Assembly: GCF_014200755.1 (NCBI RefSeq)
Contig: NZ_JACHCM010000002.1
Coordinates: 434,001-498,000 of the forward strand
From: Rhodanobacter sp. ANJX3
Lineage (GTDB): Bacteria; Pseudomonadota; Gammaproteobacteria; Xanthomonadales; Rhodanobacteraceae
Direction: 5' to 3'
DNA length: 64,000 nt
Both the position numbers and the translations under genes were made by a program. A model generated the notes under the pieces. It had not been told where the DNA came from and searched no databases. It was given only the letters and a program-made list of their open reading frames with translations. Positions 7,623 through 16,972 of this stretch are shown here, one piece after another (position 1 is the stretch's first letter; each line of letters begins with the position of its first letter).

Positions 7623-9047
7623 ATGGCCGACGCAACCCCTGTATTCGACGAGATGGGCTGGCCGGAGAACGTTCGCGCGCCGTATGCGCTGATCGATTCC
7701 TGGCTGAAATCGATGCCCGCCGAGCAGCTGGCGCTCAAGCGCCGCGAGGCGGAGGTGCTGTTTCGCCGTATCGGCATCACCTTTGCGGTGTACACCGAGG
7801 GCGGGGACCCGGAGCGGCTGATCCCGTTCGACTTCATTCCGCGCGTGATGGCACAGGCGGAATGGCTGCGTTTGCGCCAGGGTTTGGAGCAGCGCGCCAA
7901 GGCCTTGAACGCGTTTATCCACGACGTGTACCACGACCGCGACATCGTGCGCGCAGGCCGCATTCCGGAAAAGCTAATCCTGCACAACAGCGAGTTCCGG
8001 CCGGAAATGGCCGGGCTCGATCTGCCGGGCCAGATGTATTCGCATATCGCCGGCATCGACATGGTGCGTACCGGCCCCGACGACTATTACGTGCTGGAAG
8101 ACAACTGCCGCACGCCCTCGGGCGTCTCCTACATGGTCGAGAACCGCGAGGTGATGCAGCGGCTGTTTCCGGACCTGTTCCGGCGCAACCGCGTGGCCCC
8201 GGTGGCGCACTATCCCGACGAGCTGCTCGCCACACTGCGTTCGCTGGCGCCGCCCAACTGTCCCGGCGAGCCGACGGTGGTACTGCTGACCCCCGGCATC
8301 CACAACAGCGCCTACTACGAGCATGCGTTTCTGGCCGACGAGATGGGCATCGACCTGGTCGAAGGCGCCGACCTGGTCGTCGACAAGGACGTCTGCTACC
8401 AACGCACGACGGCCGGCCTGTCGCGCGTCGACGTGATTTACCGGCGGATCGACGACGACTACCTCGATCCGCTGATCTTCAAACCGAATTCGATGCTCGG
8501 CGTGCCTGGGCTGCATTTTGCCAACCGCGCGGGCAACCTCACGCTGACCAACGCCATCGGTGCCGGCATCGCCGACGACAAGGCGGTATACATCCACGTG
8601 CCGGAGATGATCCGCTTCTATCTCGGCGAAGAGCCGCTGTTGCGCAACGTGCCCACCCACGACTGCAGCAAGCCGGACGAATTGCGCTACGTGCTGGAGC
8701 ATCTCGACGAACTGGTGGTCAAGGCGGTCCACGGCTCCGGCGGCTACGGCATGCTGGTCGGACCGCACGCCAGCCGCACCGAGCTGGACGATTTCCGCGC
8801 CTTGCTGAAAACGCGTCCGAACGACTACATCGCACAGCCCACGCTGGCGCTGTCGACGGTGCCGACCTTCGTCGACGCCGGCATCGCGCCGCGCCATGTC
8901 GATCTGCGGCCGTTCGTGCTGTGTGGCGCCGATCGCATTCGTGTGGTGCCCGGCGGCCTCACCCGCGTGGCATTGAAAGAGGGCTCGCTCGTGGTGAACT
9001 CCTCACAGGGCGGTGGCACCAAAGACACCTGGGTACTGGAAAGCTGA
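7623..9047 (+). CDS. circularly permuted ATP-grasp protein (DUF404/DUF407 type)
   Basis: 474 aa, soluble. It has the features of the circularly permuted ATP-grasp family: a long N-terminal DUF404-like part (FDEM near the start, DYYVLEDNCRTPSGVSYM around residue 160) and an ATP-grasp-like LVVKAVHGSGGYGMLVGP near 370. Such enzymes are predicted to form a peptide-type (amide) bond using ATP; the substrate is not known. I chose the ATG at 7623, which follows CAGGAG at a normal distance; longer readings start in the intergenic region. Its stop overlaps the next start by one base (TGATG), and the three-gene operon order is the classical one for this family. Confidence 0.88.
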   Translation: MADATPVFDEMGWPENVRAPYALIDSWLKSMPAEQLALKRREAEVLFRRIGITFAVYTEGGDPERLIPFDFIPRVMAQAEWLRLRQGLEQRAKALNAFIHDVYHDRDIVRAGRIPEKLILHNSEFRPEMAGLDLPGQMYSHIAGIDMVRTGPDDYYVLEDNCRTPSGVSYMVENREVMQRLFPDLFRRNRVAPVAHYPDELLATLRSLAPPNCPGEPTVVLLTPGIHNSAYYEHAFLADEMGIDLVEGADLVVDKDVCYQRTTAGLSRVDVIYRRIDDDYLDPLIFKPNSMLGVPGLHFANRAGNLTLTNAIGAGIADDKAVYIHVPEMIRFYLGEEPLLRNVPTHDCSKPDELRYVLEHLDELVVKAVHGSGGYGMLVGPHASRTELDDFRALLKTRPNDYIAQPTLALSTVPTFVDAGIAPRHVDLRPFVLCGADRIRVVPGGLTRVALKEGSLVVNSSQGGGTKDTWVLES

Positions 9048-9988
9048 TGCTGGCACGCACCGCAGAAAACCTGTTCTGGCTCTCGCGTTACATGGAACGC
9101 GCCGACTATGTCGCTCGCCTGCTGCAGGTGGCCGGCCAGATGAACGCCGTTCGCGTGGACAGCGAACGCAATAGCGAGTGGGAGTCCGCGATCGTCGCCG
9201 CCGGCGGCAGCGAGAGCTACTACGCACGCCACGAGACCGCCGACGAACCGTCGGTCATCCAGTTTCTCGCCTTCGACGCCGACAACCCCTCCTCCATCGT
9301 CAACTGCATCGAGGTCGCGCGCCGCAATGCGCGCGCCGTGCGTACCGCGCTGACGGCCGATATGTGGGAGGCGGTCAACACCACCTGGCAGGAGCTTTCC
9401 ACCTACCGCAACACGCCGATGACCGAGGACCTGCTGTCCGAATTCCTCGAATGGGTGAAGTCGCGCGTCGGACTGTTTCACGGCGTGTGCTCCAACGCGA
9501 TGCTGCGCCGCGACGGCTTTCATTTCGTGCGCGTCGGCCAGTATCTCGAACGCGCCGACAACACCGCGCGCCTGCTCGACGTGAAGTATCACGTGAAGCT
9601 TCCCTCGGTAAACGACGTCGGCGGCGTGGTCGATTATTACCAGTGGCTGGCGATTCTTCGGGTGGTCGGTGCACGCCGCGCCTACCGCGTCATGTTCAAG
9701 GGGCAGGTCGAGCCGGCCCACGTGGCCGAGCTGCTGATCATGCGCGGCGAATTTCCGCGCTCGCTGGCGTTTTGCTACAACCAGATCACCCAGCACCTGG
9801 ACCTGATCGAGGATCAGGATCCGCAGCGCGCCGCCGAAGCCAAGCGGCAGGCGCACGCGATCTACACCAATCTTCGTTACGGCCGCATCGACTACATCAT
9901 CAACAACGGCCTGCACGAATATCTCACCGACCTGATCGTTCGCACCGAAACACTGGGCGCACAGATCTCCGAAGGACATCTTTTTTAA
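9047..9988 (+). CDS. alpha-E domain protein
   Basis: 313 aa, all-helical. It begins MLARTAENLFWLSRYMERAD, the hallmark of the alpha-E (DUF403) family, and carries a second copy of that signature (FVRVGQYLERADNTARLLDVK) near residue 165. No catalytic motif is known; the family is almost always found with permuted ATP-grasp and transglutaminase-like proteins and is thought to help synthesise or handle an uncharacterised peptide. It starts within the stop of the ATP-grasp gene and ends two bases before the transglutaminase start, so all three are one transcription and translation unit. Confidence 0.9.
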   Translation: MLARTAENLFWLSRYMERADYVARLLQVAGQMNAVRVDSERNSEWESAIVAAGGSESYYARHETADEPSVIQFLAFDADNPSSIVNCIEVARRNARAVRTALTADMWEAVNTTWQELSTYRNTPMTEDLLSEFLEWVKSRVGLFHGVCSNAMLRRDGFHFVRVGQYLERADNTARLLDVKYHVKLPSVNDVGGVVDYYQWLAILRVVGARRAYRVMFKGQVEPAHVAELLIMRGEFPRSLAFCYNQITQHLDLIEDQDPQRAAEAKRQAHAIYTNLRYGRIDYIINNGLHEYLTDLIVRTETLGAQISEGHLF

Positions 9989-9990
9989 CC

Positions 9991-10818
9991 ATGCAGCTGA
10001 CCATCGTTCACGACACCGTTTACCGCTACGGTCAGGCTGCCAGCATGATCATCCAGGCGCTGCGCATGTGGCCTGCGCCGAGCGCCGGCCAGACGATCGG
10101 CAGCTGGCAGGTGGACGTCGACGGCCGGCGGCTGCATCCCACTTGTAGCGACGGTTTCGGCAACCCCGTCGCCACCCACACCGTCGACCGCAGCGTGGAA
10201 ACCCTGCGCCTGTCGGTGCGCGGCTCGGTCAACACGCGCGATATGCATGGCGTGCATGGCGATCGGAAAGAGCTGCTGCCGCCGATGTTCTATCTGTCGT
10301 CGACGCCACTGACGGAAAGCAACGCGGAAATCGATGAGCTGGCGAAATCATCCGCCGGCGACGGCAAGGATCTGGAGCGGCTGCATCGGTTGACCAACGG
10401 CGTGCGCGATCGCATCGACTACCTGCCCTACCAGACCGACGCGGAAACCACGGCGGTGGAGGCGTTCGCCGCGCAGGCCGGCGTGTGCCAGGACCACGCC
10501 CATGTGCTGATCGCCGCGGCCCGTTCGCTGGGCTTTCCCGCCCGATACGTCAGCGGCTACCTCTGTCCTGTCGAGGGCACCGCAGCGGCCAGTCACGCCT
10601 GGGCGGAGATCTTCGTTGCCGATCTGGGTTGGCTGGGCTTCGATGCGGCCAATCGCCAGTCGCCGGACGAGCGCTACGTGCGCATCGCCTGCGGGCGCGA
10701 CTATCGCGATGCCGCGCCGGTGCGCGGCGTGCGTCTGGGCGGCATCGCCGAGTCGCTTGAAGTAGAAGTATCCATCGCCGAATCCGGGCAGTCGCAATCC
10801 CAATCGCAGTCCTGGTAA
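9991..10818 (+). CDS. transglutaminase-like (Bacterial_TgaS) cysteine peptidase-fold protein
   Basis: 275 aa. The N-terminal beta domain (MQLTIVHDTVYRYG) precedes a papain-like transglutaminase core with a visible triad: Cys166 in AGVCQDHAH, His202 in SHAWAEIF and Asp218 in GFDAANR. Members act as peptidases or amidases on unusual isopeptide bonds; no signal peptide is present, so it works in the cytoplasm. It is the last gene of the ATP-grasp/alpha-E operon. The usual fourth partner of some such operons, a proteasome-like peptidase, is not here. The tail is Gln/Ser repeat (QSQSQSQSW), encoded by a short CAATCC-type repeat. Confidence 0.9.
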   Translation: MQLTIVHDTVYRYGQAASMIIQALRMWPAPSAGQTIGSWQVDVDGRRLHPTCSDGFGNPVATHTVDRSVETLRLSVRGSVNTRDMHGVHGDRKELLPPMFYLSSTPLTESNAEIDELAKSSAGDGKDLERLHRLTNGVRDRIDYLPYQTDAETTAVEAFAAQAGVCQDHAHVLIAAARSLGFPARYVSGYLCPVEGTAAASHAWAEIFVADLGWLGFDAANRQSPDERYVRIACGRDYRDAAPVRGVRLGGIAESLEVEVSIAESGQSQSQSQSW

Positions 10819-10842
10819 TTCTGACGACAGACTATTTGCAGT

Positions 10843-11106
10843 TCAGCGCAGCTGGCTGTCCTTGCTGCCGCGCCGGTTGTAGATGCCGGCCGCCTGCTCC
10901 TCATCATGCGTTTCCTGGCAGGTCACGCATAGGCGCACACCGGGCACGGCCTTGCGGCGTGCCTCGGGAATGGCCGCGTCGCATTCCTCGCAATGAGTCA
11001 AGCCCGGACCCTGCCGCAGCTGGCGGCGCGCCCGCGTCACCGCATCGTTGACGGTGGCATCGATCTGATCCTGTACGGCGCCGTCGCCGGCCCAACCGGT
11101 TGCCAT
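10843..11106 (-). CDS. DksA/TraR-type C4 zinc-finger protein
   Basis: 87 aa. HCEECDAAIPEARRKAVPG followed by CVTCQ gives the four-cysteine zinc finger of the DksA/TraR family; the N-terminal helix with Asp/Glu is short, as in YbiI/TraR-like members. It could bind the RNA polymerase secondary channel and modify transcription, but small relatives are mostly uncharacterised. Monocistronic; it converges on the transglutaminase gene. Confidence 0.8.
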   Translation of the reverse strand: MATGWAGDGAVQDQIDATVNDAVTRARRQLRQGPGLTHCEECDAAIPEARRKAVPGVRLCVTCQETHDEEQAAGIYNRRGSKDSQLR

Positions 11107-11258
11107 AAGAGTCTCCTGTCCAGCCGATGCCTGGAGAGCCTGATCGCTCCGGCATGAAGTCTACGTCTGGAAACATGGGGACTATCCCGACCATTTCCAC
11201 CGGCCGCCACACTCCCATTCAGACCTATGAGCGTCGCAGACCCACCGCATGCACCGCA

Positions 11259-12533
11259 TCAATCCGCTGACTCGGGTGTCGCCAGCAGAGCCAGCAGCGT
11301 CAGCACTGCCGCTGCCGCAAGGTAATAACCCACATAGGCAAGACCGTAGCTCCTGGCCAGCGAGGTAGCGATATACGGCGCCAACGATGCGCCGAAGATC
11401 CCTGCCATATTGAACGCCAGCGATGCGCCCGTGTAGCGCACGGCAGTGGGAAACATTTGCGCCAGGATCGTGCCCAGCGGTCCGTAGGTCAGACCCATCA
11501 CACCCAGCCCCAGCGCCAGAAACAACAGCACGCTGCCGCTGCTTCCCGCGGCGAACAGTGGTGCAAAGCCGATGCCGAACACGATGATCAGCAGCGTGGA
11601 AAGAATCATGGTGAAGCGGCTGCCGCGGCGATCGGCCAGCATCGCCGACAACGGAATGGTCGCGCCGAAGAAAAGCACGCCGACCATCTGCAGTATCAGG
11701 AACTGCTCGCGCGAATAGCCCAGCTTGGTGGTCGCCCAGCTCAGCGCAAACACTGTCATCAGATAGAACAGCACAAACGTCGCCAGCGCGGCGAAGGTGC
11801 CCGCCAGCAGAGGCCTCGGGTATTTGGTGATCACCGTGAGCATCGGCAGCTTGACGCGCTCGTGGTGCGCCATGGCCTTGGCAAAGGCGGGTGTCTCTTG
11901 CAGCTTCAGCCGCATCCACAGGCCGATCAGCACCAGCACCGCGCTGGCCAGAAACGGCACGCGCCAGCCCCATGCGAAAAAGGCCTGGTCGCCGATGCCC
12001 TGCGTCAGCCATAGAAACAGCCCGCTGGAAAAGAAAAAGCCGATCGGCGCACCCAGCTGCGGAAACATGCCGTACCACGCGCGCTTGCCCGGTGGCGCGT
12101 TTTCGATCGCCAGCAGCACCGCACCGCCCCACTCGCCGCCCAGACCCAGCCCCTGGCCGAAACGGCACAGCGCCAGCAGCAGCGGCGCCACCACGCCGAT
12201 ACTCGCGTACGTCGGCAAGAGGCCAATGGCTACCGTGGAAATACCCATCGTCAGGAGCGCAGCCACCAGCGTCGCCTTGCGCCCGACCCGATCGCCGAAA
12301 TGCCCGAATACGGCCGAACCGATCGGCCGTGCAAAAAATGCCAGCGCAAACGTGGCAAACGACTGCAGCGCCGCCGAGGCCGGATCGGCGGATGGAAAAA
12401 ACAGCTTGGGAAAAACCAGCACCGCGGCCGTGGCGTAGATATAGAAATCGAAAAACTCAATCGTCGTACCGATCAGGCTGGCAAACAGGATGCGACTGGG
12501 CGAATTGGCGGGCGCGGTAGGTGCTTGGCTCAT
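11259..12533 (-). CDS. MFS transporter, metabolite:H+ symporter type
   Basis: 424 aa with about 12 membrane segments. GHFGDRVGRK between helices 2 and 3 is the major-facilitator signature; the N-terminal LIGTTIEFFDFYIYATAA and FGQGLGLGGEWGGAVLL are typical of the metabolite:H+ symporter group (KgtP, ProP, ShiA relatives), which import dicarboxylates, osmolytes or shikimate-type acids. The exact substrate cannot be deduced. Single gene, inner membrane; an ATG right at 12533 precedes a normal N-terminus. Confidence 0.88.
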   Translation of the reverse strand: MSQAPTAPANSPSRILFASLIGTTIEFFDFYIYATAAVLVFPKLFFPSADPASAALQSFATFALAFFARPIGSAVFGHFGDRVGRKATLVAALLTMGISTVAIGLLPTYASIGVVAPLLLALCRFGQGLGLGGEWGGAVLLAIENAPPGKRAWYGMFPQLGAPIGFFFSSGLFLWLTQGIGDQAFFAWGWRVPFLASAVLVLIGLWMRLKLQETPAFAKAMAHHERVKLPMLTVITKYPRPLLAGTFAALATFVLFYLMTVFALSWATTKLGYSREQFLILQMVGVLFFGATIPLSAMLADRRGSRFTMILSTLLIIVFGIGFAPLFAAGSSGSVLLFLALGLGVMGLTYGPLGTILAQMFPTAVRYTGASLAFNMAGIFGASLAPYIATSLARSYGLAYVGYYLAAAAVLTLLALLATPESAD

Positions 12534-12621
12534 TCCAGGATGTTCCGACAGTGCAGGCTGTTCGATTCTGCCAGAGCAGGCACGACGGCGCTGGATACTT
12601 TTTTATCGCCACCGATGCCTG

Positions 12622-13173
12622 CTAGAGATGTGCATCGGTTTTTAGCCACGTTTGAGTAAACGTCGCCGGCGTATTCGCGGCGGAACAAAACTGGCCGGAA
12701 AACGCTTGCTTGTAGGTATCGGTTCCGATCTGTACGATCGCTGTCGCCGTGATGACGCAATGGTGGCCGTCGTAGACATCGCCCGATACCCAGCGAAGTT
12801 CGGCTGTCGCTTCGGCGCCTGGCGCGATGCCTAGCGGAAGGATGACAGGCCCCGGATGCATGCCCTTAGGCACCTGTCGCACGATCGACAACGCTCGATG
12901 CGCAGCATCTTCGAAGCGCAGTTCTGGCAGCGCCGGCACGCGACAGGCATCCACTCCGATGTTTCGCACGACCATCAGCGTACCGGCGTGCGACATGCCG
13001 GAAAAATGGCCGTTCTCGCCATCGAACGTGATGGATACCTGCGATGTGCCGCAAGCCGGCAACACGCGGGTTGACAACGGCGGCAGTGACGACGAGGCAG
13101 CCAATGCTGCAATAGCCAATGAAACGATCAAGTCGGCCTCCTCGAGGATAGGGTGAGCACCGATGCTCACCAT
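12622..13173 (-). CDS. DUF4232-like exported protein
   Basis: 183 aa from the ATG at 13173. The core (CGTSQVSITFDGENGHFSGM and then MVVRNIGVDACRV) is the DUF4232 pattern, a secreted beta-sandwich with two cysteines. A hydrophobic stretch (IVSLAIAALAAS) acts as a signal segment, but its n-region is acidic, which is odd. A strong GGAG and ATG at 13219 lie just upstream in another frame, so the true N-terminus may be displaced by a frameshift. Function unknown. Confidence 0.65.
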   Translation of the reverse strand: MVSIGAHPILEEADLIVSLAIAALAASSSLPPLSTRVLPACGTSQVSITFDGENGHFSGMSHAGTLMVVRNIGVDACRVPALPELRFEDAAHRALSIVRQVPKGMHPGPVILPLGIAPGAEATAELRWVSGDVYDGHHCVITATAIVQIGTDTYKQAFSGQFCSAANTPATFTQTWLKTDAHL

Positions 13174-13234
13174 CGCACGGTGAATCCGGAATGACTGCCG
13201 CCCCGCCACAGCACTGCATGTGAGTCTCCAGAAT

Positions 13235-13648
13235 CTATCTGCGCGGTTTCACCACCTCGCCGTCTTCCTTGACGAAAGGCTCGGCGAAGGGGGGCAGGAC
13301 ATCCATCACGCGTTCGGACGGCCGGCACAGCCGCGTGCCCAGCGACGTCACCACGAAGGGCCGATTGATCAGGATGGGATGCGCGATCATCGCATCCAGC
13401 AACGCATCATCGCTTGTGCCTGCCGCATCCAGGCCCAGTTCGGCGCAGAGCTTTTCTTTTTCGCGCAAGGCCGCGCGCGGCGTCAGCCCGGCATCGTCGA
13501 TCAACTGCTTCAACCGCGTCCGGCCCGGCGGGTTTTCCAAATAGTCCACGATGGTCGGCTCGATGCCGACATGCCGGATCAAGGCCAGCACGTTGCGCGA
13601 GGTGCCGCATGCAGGGTTGTGATAGATAGTGGCGGTCATCTCGGACAT
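13235..13648 (-). CDS. arsC: arsenate reductase (glutaredoxin-dependent)
   Basis: 137 aa, the length usual for glutaredoxin-type ArsC. The catalytic cysteine is Cys14 in HNPACGTSRN, and LINRPFVVT supplies one of the arginines that bind arsenate. The enzyme reduces arsenate to arsenite in the cytoplasm with glutathione/glutaredoxin. It starts on the base next to the arsH stop, so the two form an operon. No arsB or acr3 efflux gene is within the window, so arsenite must be exported by a pump encoded elsewhere. Confidence 0.93.
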   Translation of the reverse strand: MSEMTATIYHNPACGTSRNVLALIRHVGIEPTIVDYLENPPGRTRLKQLIDDAGLTPRAALREKEKLCAELGLDAAGTSDDALLDAMIAHPILINRPFVVTSLGTRLCRPSERVMDVLPPFAEPFVKEDGEVVKPRR

Positions 13649-14404
13649 CTATTCGTCTGCGTTGGCTGGAATTTGAGCGGAAGAAACAACGCCTGCGGCC
13701 AGCGACAGCGCGCGTGCTTCGACTGAACCTTTGCGCTCGCTGTAACGGTCGACCAGGTAATCGCTGCGATCGCGAATCATCAGGGTGAACTTGAACAGCT
13801 CTTCCATCACGTCCACCATGCGATCGTAATACGGCGAGGGCCTCATGCGGCCCGCGTCATCGAACTCCTCCCAAGCCTTGGGCACCGACGACTGATTCGG
13901 AATGGTCACCATGCGCATCCAGCGCCCAAGCAAGCGCAGCGCATTGACGACGTTGAACGACTGCGAGCCGCCGCACACCTGCATCACCGCCAGCGTGCGT
14001 CCCTGCGTCGGGCGGACGCTGCCCTCTTCCAGAGGCAGCCAGTCGATCTGGTTTTTGAACACGCCGGTCACCGCACCGTGCCGCTCCGGACTCACCCACA
14101 CTTGTCCTTCCGACCACAGCGACAGTTCACGCAGTTCGCGCACTTTCGGATGACTGGCCGGCACACTGTCCAGCATCGGAAGATCGAGCGGATCGAACAC
14201 GCGCGTTTCCGCACCGAACTGGCGCAGGATGCGCTCCGCCTCCAGCGCAAGCTTGCGACTGAACGACTGCGACCGCAGCGACCCGTAAAGAATCAGGATC
14301 CGCGGTGGATGGTCGGCAGCGTGGGATAAGCCGAGTTTGGCGCTATCTGGAGTATCCAGCGTATCGGCTGAAATATTGGGCAGATCGTTCATCGGTGTTT
14401 CCAT
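13649..14404 (-). CDS. arsH: ArsH-type NADPH-dependent FMN reductase
   Basis: 251 aa. Flavodoxin-like FMN site [15 protein letters not shown], and [20 protein letters not shown] further on, are characteristic of ArsH. ArsH enzymes oxidise trivalent organoarsenicals and reduce quinones. I chose the ATG at 14404; an inner ATG at 14392 is equally possible, and the longer in-frame reading to 14533 overlaps the divergent arsR. First gene of arsH-arsC, divergently transcribed from arsR with a short shared promoter. Confidence 0.9.
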   Translation of the reverse strand: METPMNDLPNISADTLDTPDSAKLGLSHAADHPPRILILYGSLRSQSFSRKLALEAERILRQFGAETRVFDPLDLPMLDSVPASHPKVRELRELSLWSEGQVWVSPERHGAVTGVFKNQIDWLPLEEGSVRPTQGRTLAVMQVCGGSQSFNVVNALRLLGRWMRMVTIPNQSSVPKAWEEFDDAGRMRPSPYYDRMVDVMEELFKFTLMIRDRSDYLVDRYSERKGSVEARALSLAAGVVSSAQIPANADE

Positions 14405-14471
14405 CGTTCGTAAGCCAGCGTGGTCACCGGCGACATCGCCACGGTTGCCTCGATCAAACAATTCTATCATT

Positions 14472-14885
14472 ATGGAAATATCGAACAAGAGATACACAGC
14501 CATCGTCATGCAGAGCAAACAGGCGGTCACCATTCTTTCCGCATTGGCGCAATCGTCGCGTCTGGCGGTCTATCGCCTGCTGATCGAACACGCACCCGAT
14601 GGCCTGGCGGCCAGTGCCATCGCGCAGAAGCTGGGTTTGGCCAATGCCACGCTGTCCTTCCATCTGAAGGAGCTTTCCCACGCAGGCCTGGTGGCGAGCC
14701 GGCAGGAAGGTCGATTTATCTATTACTCCCCCGTGATCGCGGCGATGAACGATCTGATCGGCTACCTCACCGACCACTGCTGCAGTCAGTCCGCCCGTGG
14801 CTGCGCCACAGGCAAGGCCGGGTGCAAGCCGGCGACGGCGACCAAGCCGCGCTCGGCAGCCGCATCGAAACGCCGCAGCGCATAA
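14472..14885 (+). CDS. arsR: ArsR-family metalloid-responsive repressor
   Basis: 137 aa from 14472 (an inner ATG at 14508 is the other candidate). A winged helix-turn-helix ([14 protein letters not shown] then [16 protein letters not shown]) matches ArsR. The alpha-3 helix lacks the E. coli-type CVCDLC site; instead the C-terminal region has [11 protein letters not shown], an adjacent Cys pair and a third Cys, like the C-terminal arsenite site described for Acidithiobacillus ArsR. It should leave the arsH promoter when As(III) or Sb(III) binds. Divergent from arsH. Confidence 0.88.
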   Translation: MEISNKRYTAIVMQSKQAVTILSALAQSSRLAVYRLLIEHAPDGLAASAIAQKLGLANATLSFHLKELSHAGLVASRQEGRFIYYSPVIAAMNDLIGYLTDHCCSQSARGCATGKAGCKPATATKPRSAAASKRRSA

Positions 14886-14908
14886 GCTCGCCGCGTTATG
14901 GATTTCGT

Positions 14909-14984
14909 AGGTTGGGCCGAGCGCAGCGATGCCCAACATGTTTCACGGTGTCTACGTCGGGCTTCGCTGCGCTCAGCCCAACCT
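14909..14984. repeat. REP-like long hairpin
   Basis: AGGTTGGGCCGAGCGCAGCG (14909-14928, continuing to 14934) pairs with GGGCTTCGCTGCGCTCAGCC and onward (14959-14984), with a few mismatches and a ~24-base loop. Repeats of this form are scattered in intergenic DNA of Xanthomonadales. It lies between the convergent arsR and kup genes, where it may stop transcription from both sides. Confidence 0.7.
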
Positions 14985-15017
14985 GCGCAAACAAATGCCC
15001 TACCGATAACCGATGCC

Positions 15018-16919
15018 TCACACATCGACGCGCGTACCGATCTCCACCATGCGGTTGTCGGGCAAGTGAAAATGCGTGGTCGCGGCCAGCGCATTGCGCG
15101 CCATCAAGGCAAACAGATGCGCGCGCCACAGCGACATGCCATGCAGCCGTGAAGGCACGATGTTTTCGCGGCTGGCAAAATAGGTCAGCCTGTTCGGATC
15201 GACCGGCTCACCGTCGATTTCCATGGCGCTCAGCGCTTGCGGCACATCGGTATCTTCGGCAAAACCGAAGCGCAGATTGACCTGATGGAAGCCATCGCCG
15301 AGCTCGATATGATGCAGGCGATTCGTCGTCGAGACGAAAGGCGCGTTGACGAACTCCAGCGTCAGTACGATGTTGGTGTGATGAAGCACGCGGTTGTGCT
15401 TGAGGTTGTGCAGCAAAGCTACCGGCACACCGCTGCTGCGTGCAGTGAGAAACACCGCGCTGCCCTCGACACGATGCGGCGGATGCGCGGCGATGCCGGT
15501 GACGAAGCTTTTAAGCTCCAGTCCGTCGCGGCTCAGGTGACTGATCAGAATCTGCCGACCGCGGTGCCAGCTCGACATCAGCACATACATCATCACGCCG
15601 AGCAGCAGCGGGAACCAGCCACCCGATGCGATCTTCAAAATGTTGGCGCCGAAAAATGCCACGTCGATGGTGATAAGCACGATACCCAGCGGCACCAGTG
15701 CCACATAACGCCACTGCCACCCGAAGCGCGCGTACAGCACCGCGAGAATGGTCGTGACCAGCATCGTGCCGCTCACCGCAATGCCGTAAGCCGAGGCCAG
15801 CGCATCGGACGAGCGAAAGATCAGCACCGCAGCCATGACCAGTATCAGCAGCAGCAGGTTGATGCCCGGCAAATACACCTGTCCTTCCACATGGTGCGAC
15901 GTGTGCTGCACACGCATGCGCGGCAGGTAACCCAGCAGCATCGCCTGGCGCGCCATCGAAAACGCACCGGCGATCACCGCCTGCGACGCGATCACCGTCG
16001 CCAGCGCCGCCAGCACGATCATCGGGTACAACAGCGCATGTGGCACCATGCGATAAAACGGCATCTCCCCAGCGGCAGCGTTACCCAGCAGGTAAGCGCC
16101 CTGGCCGAAATAGCTCAGCAGCAGGCACGGGAGCACCAGCGCAAACCACGCCACGCGAATGGAGCCGGCGCCGAAGTGGCCCATATCGGCGTACAGCGCT
16201 TCGGCACCGGTCAGTACAAGGATCACCGCGCCCAGCGTTTCAAATCCGCGGAAACCGTTGGTGCCGAAATAATGCAGTGCATACATCGGATCGATGGCCC
16301 ACAGCACCTCGGGCCGATCGATCAGGCGATAAACGCCCAGTATCGCAATGACCACCAGCCACAGCGCCATCACCGGCCCGAAGATCTTGCCCACGTGTGC
16401 GGAGCCCATGCGCTGCAATAAAAAAAGCCCGAACAGAATCACGATGCTGATTAGCAAGACCCAGGCTTTTAGCGCGGGCGCCGCCAGCTGCAGGCCCTCC
16501 ACGGCCGAAAGCACCGACACCGCCGGCGTAATCACGCTGTCGCCAAAGAACAGCGCGGCGCCGATCAATCCCAGCGAAAGCGCGACCGCCAGCAGAGCAC
16601 GCGGAATCTTGTCGCGGCAGACTTCGCGCGTCAGTGCCATCAGCGACATGATGCCGCCTTCGCCGTTATTGTTCGCCCGCATGATGAACGCCACGTACTT
16701 GCACGACACCACGATGATCAGCGCCCAGAACACCAGCGACAGCAGACCCAACACATTGTCGTGACTAGCCTGCACACCATGGGAATCAAACGCCGCCTGC
16801 AGCGCATACAGCGGGCTCGTGGCGATATCGCCGAACACCACGCCCAGTGCGCTCGTGACAAGCGCTGCAGAGATCGACTGAACCTTCGAAGCAGGATGCG
16901 GTGGGGCTTGGCTGTTCAC
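15018..16919 (-). CDS. kup: KUP/HAK/KT-type potassium transporter
   Basis: 633 aa, the normal Kup length. About 12 membrane segments; LGVVFGDIATSPLYAL near the N-terminus and FGDSVITPAVSVLSAVEGL are family signatures. A cytoplasmic C-terminal part of about 150 residues follows. It takes up K+ by H+ symport across the inner membrane. It begins on GTG at 16919; no clear ribosome site is seen. It is transcribed alone and separated from the UdgX gene by 53 bases. Confidence 0.95.
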   Translation of the reverse strand: MNSQAPPHPASKVQSISAALVTSALGVVFGDIATSPLYALQAAFDSHGVQASHDNVLGLLSLVFWALIIVVSCKYVAFIMRANNNGEGGIMSLMALTREVCRDKIPRALLAVALSLGLIGAALFFGDSVITPAVSVLSAVEGLQLAAPALKAWVLLISIVILFGLFLLQRMGSAHVGKIFGPVMALWLVVIAILGVYRLIDRPEVLWAIDPMYALHYFGTNGFRGFETLGAVILVLTGAEALYADMGHFGAGSIRVAWFALVLPCLLLSYFGQGAYLLGNAAAGEMPFYRMVPHALLYPMIVLAALATVIASQAVIAGAFSMARQAMLLGYLPRMRVQHTSHHVEGQVYLPGINLLLLILVMAAVLIFRSSDALASAYGIAVSGTMLVTTILAVLYARFGWQWRYVALVPLGIVLITIDVAFFGANILKIASGGWFPLLLGVMMYVLMSSWHRGRQILISHLSRDGLELKSFVTGIAAHPPHRVEGSAVFLTARSSGVPVALLHNLKHNRVLHHTNIVLTLEFVNAPFVSTTNRLHHIELGDGFHQVNLRFGFAEDTDVPQALSAMEIDGEPVDPNRLTYFASRENIVPSRLHGMSLWRAHLFALMARNALAATTHFHLPDNRMVEIGTRVDV

Positions 16920-16972
16920 GGAGGCAACTTGGTGGAAATCCAGGGCGCAGCTTAAGGGATAACGTGCTGGTT

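Noticed and set aside
15237..16421. 394-codon open frame antisense to kup
   Set aside because: His/Gln/Arg-rich composition produced by reversing membrane-segment codons; no domain.
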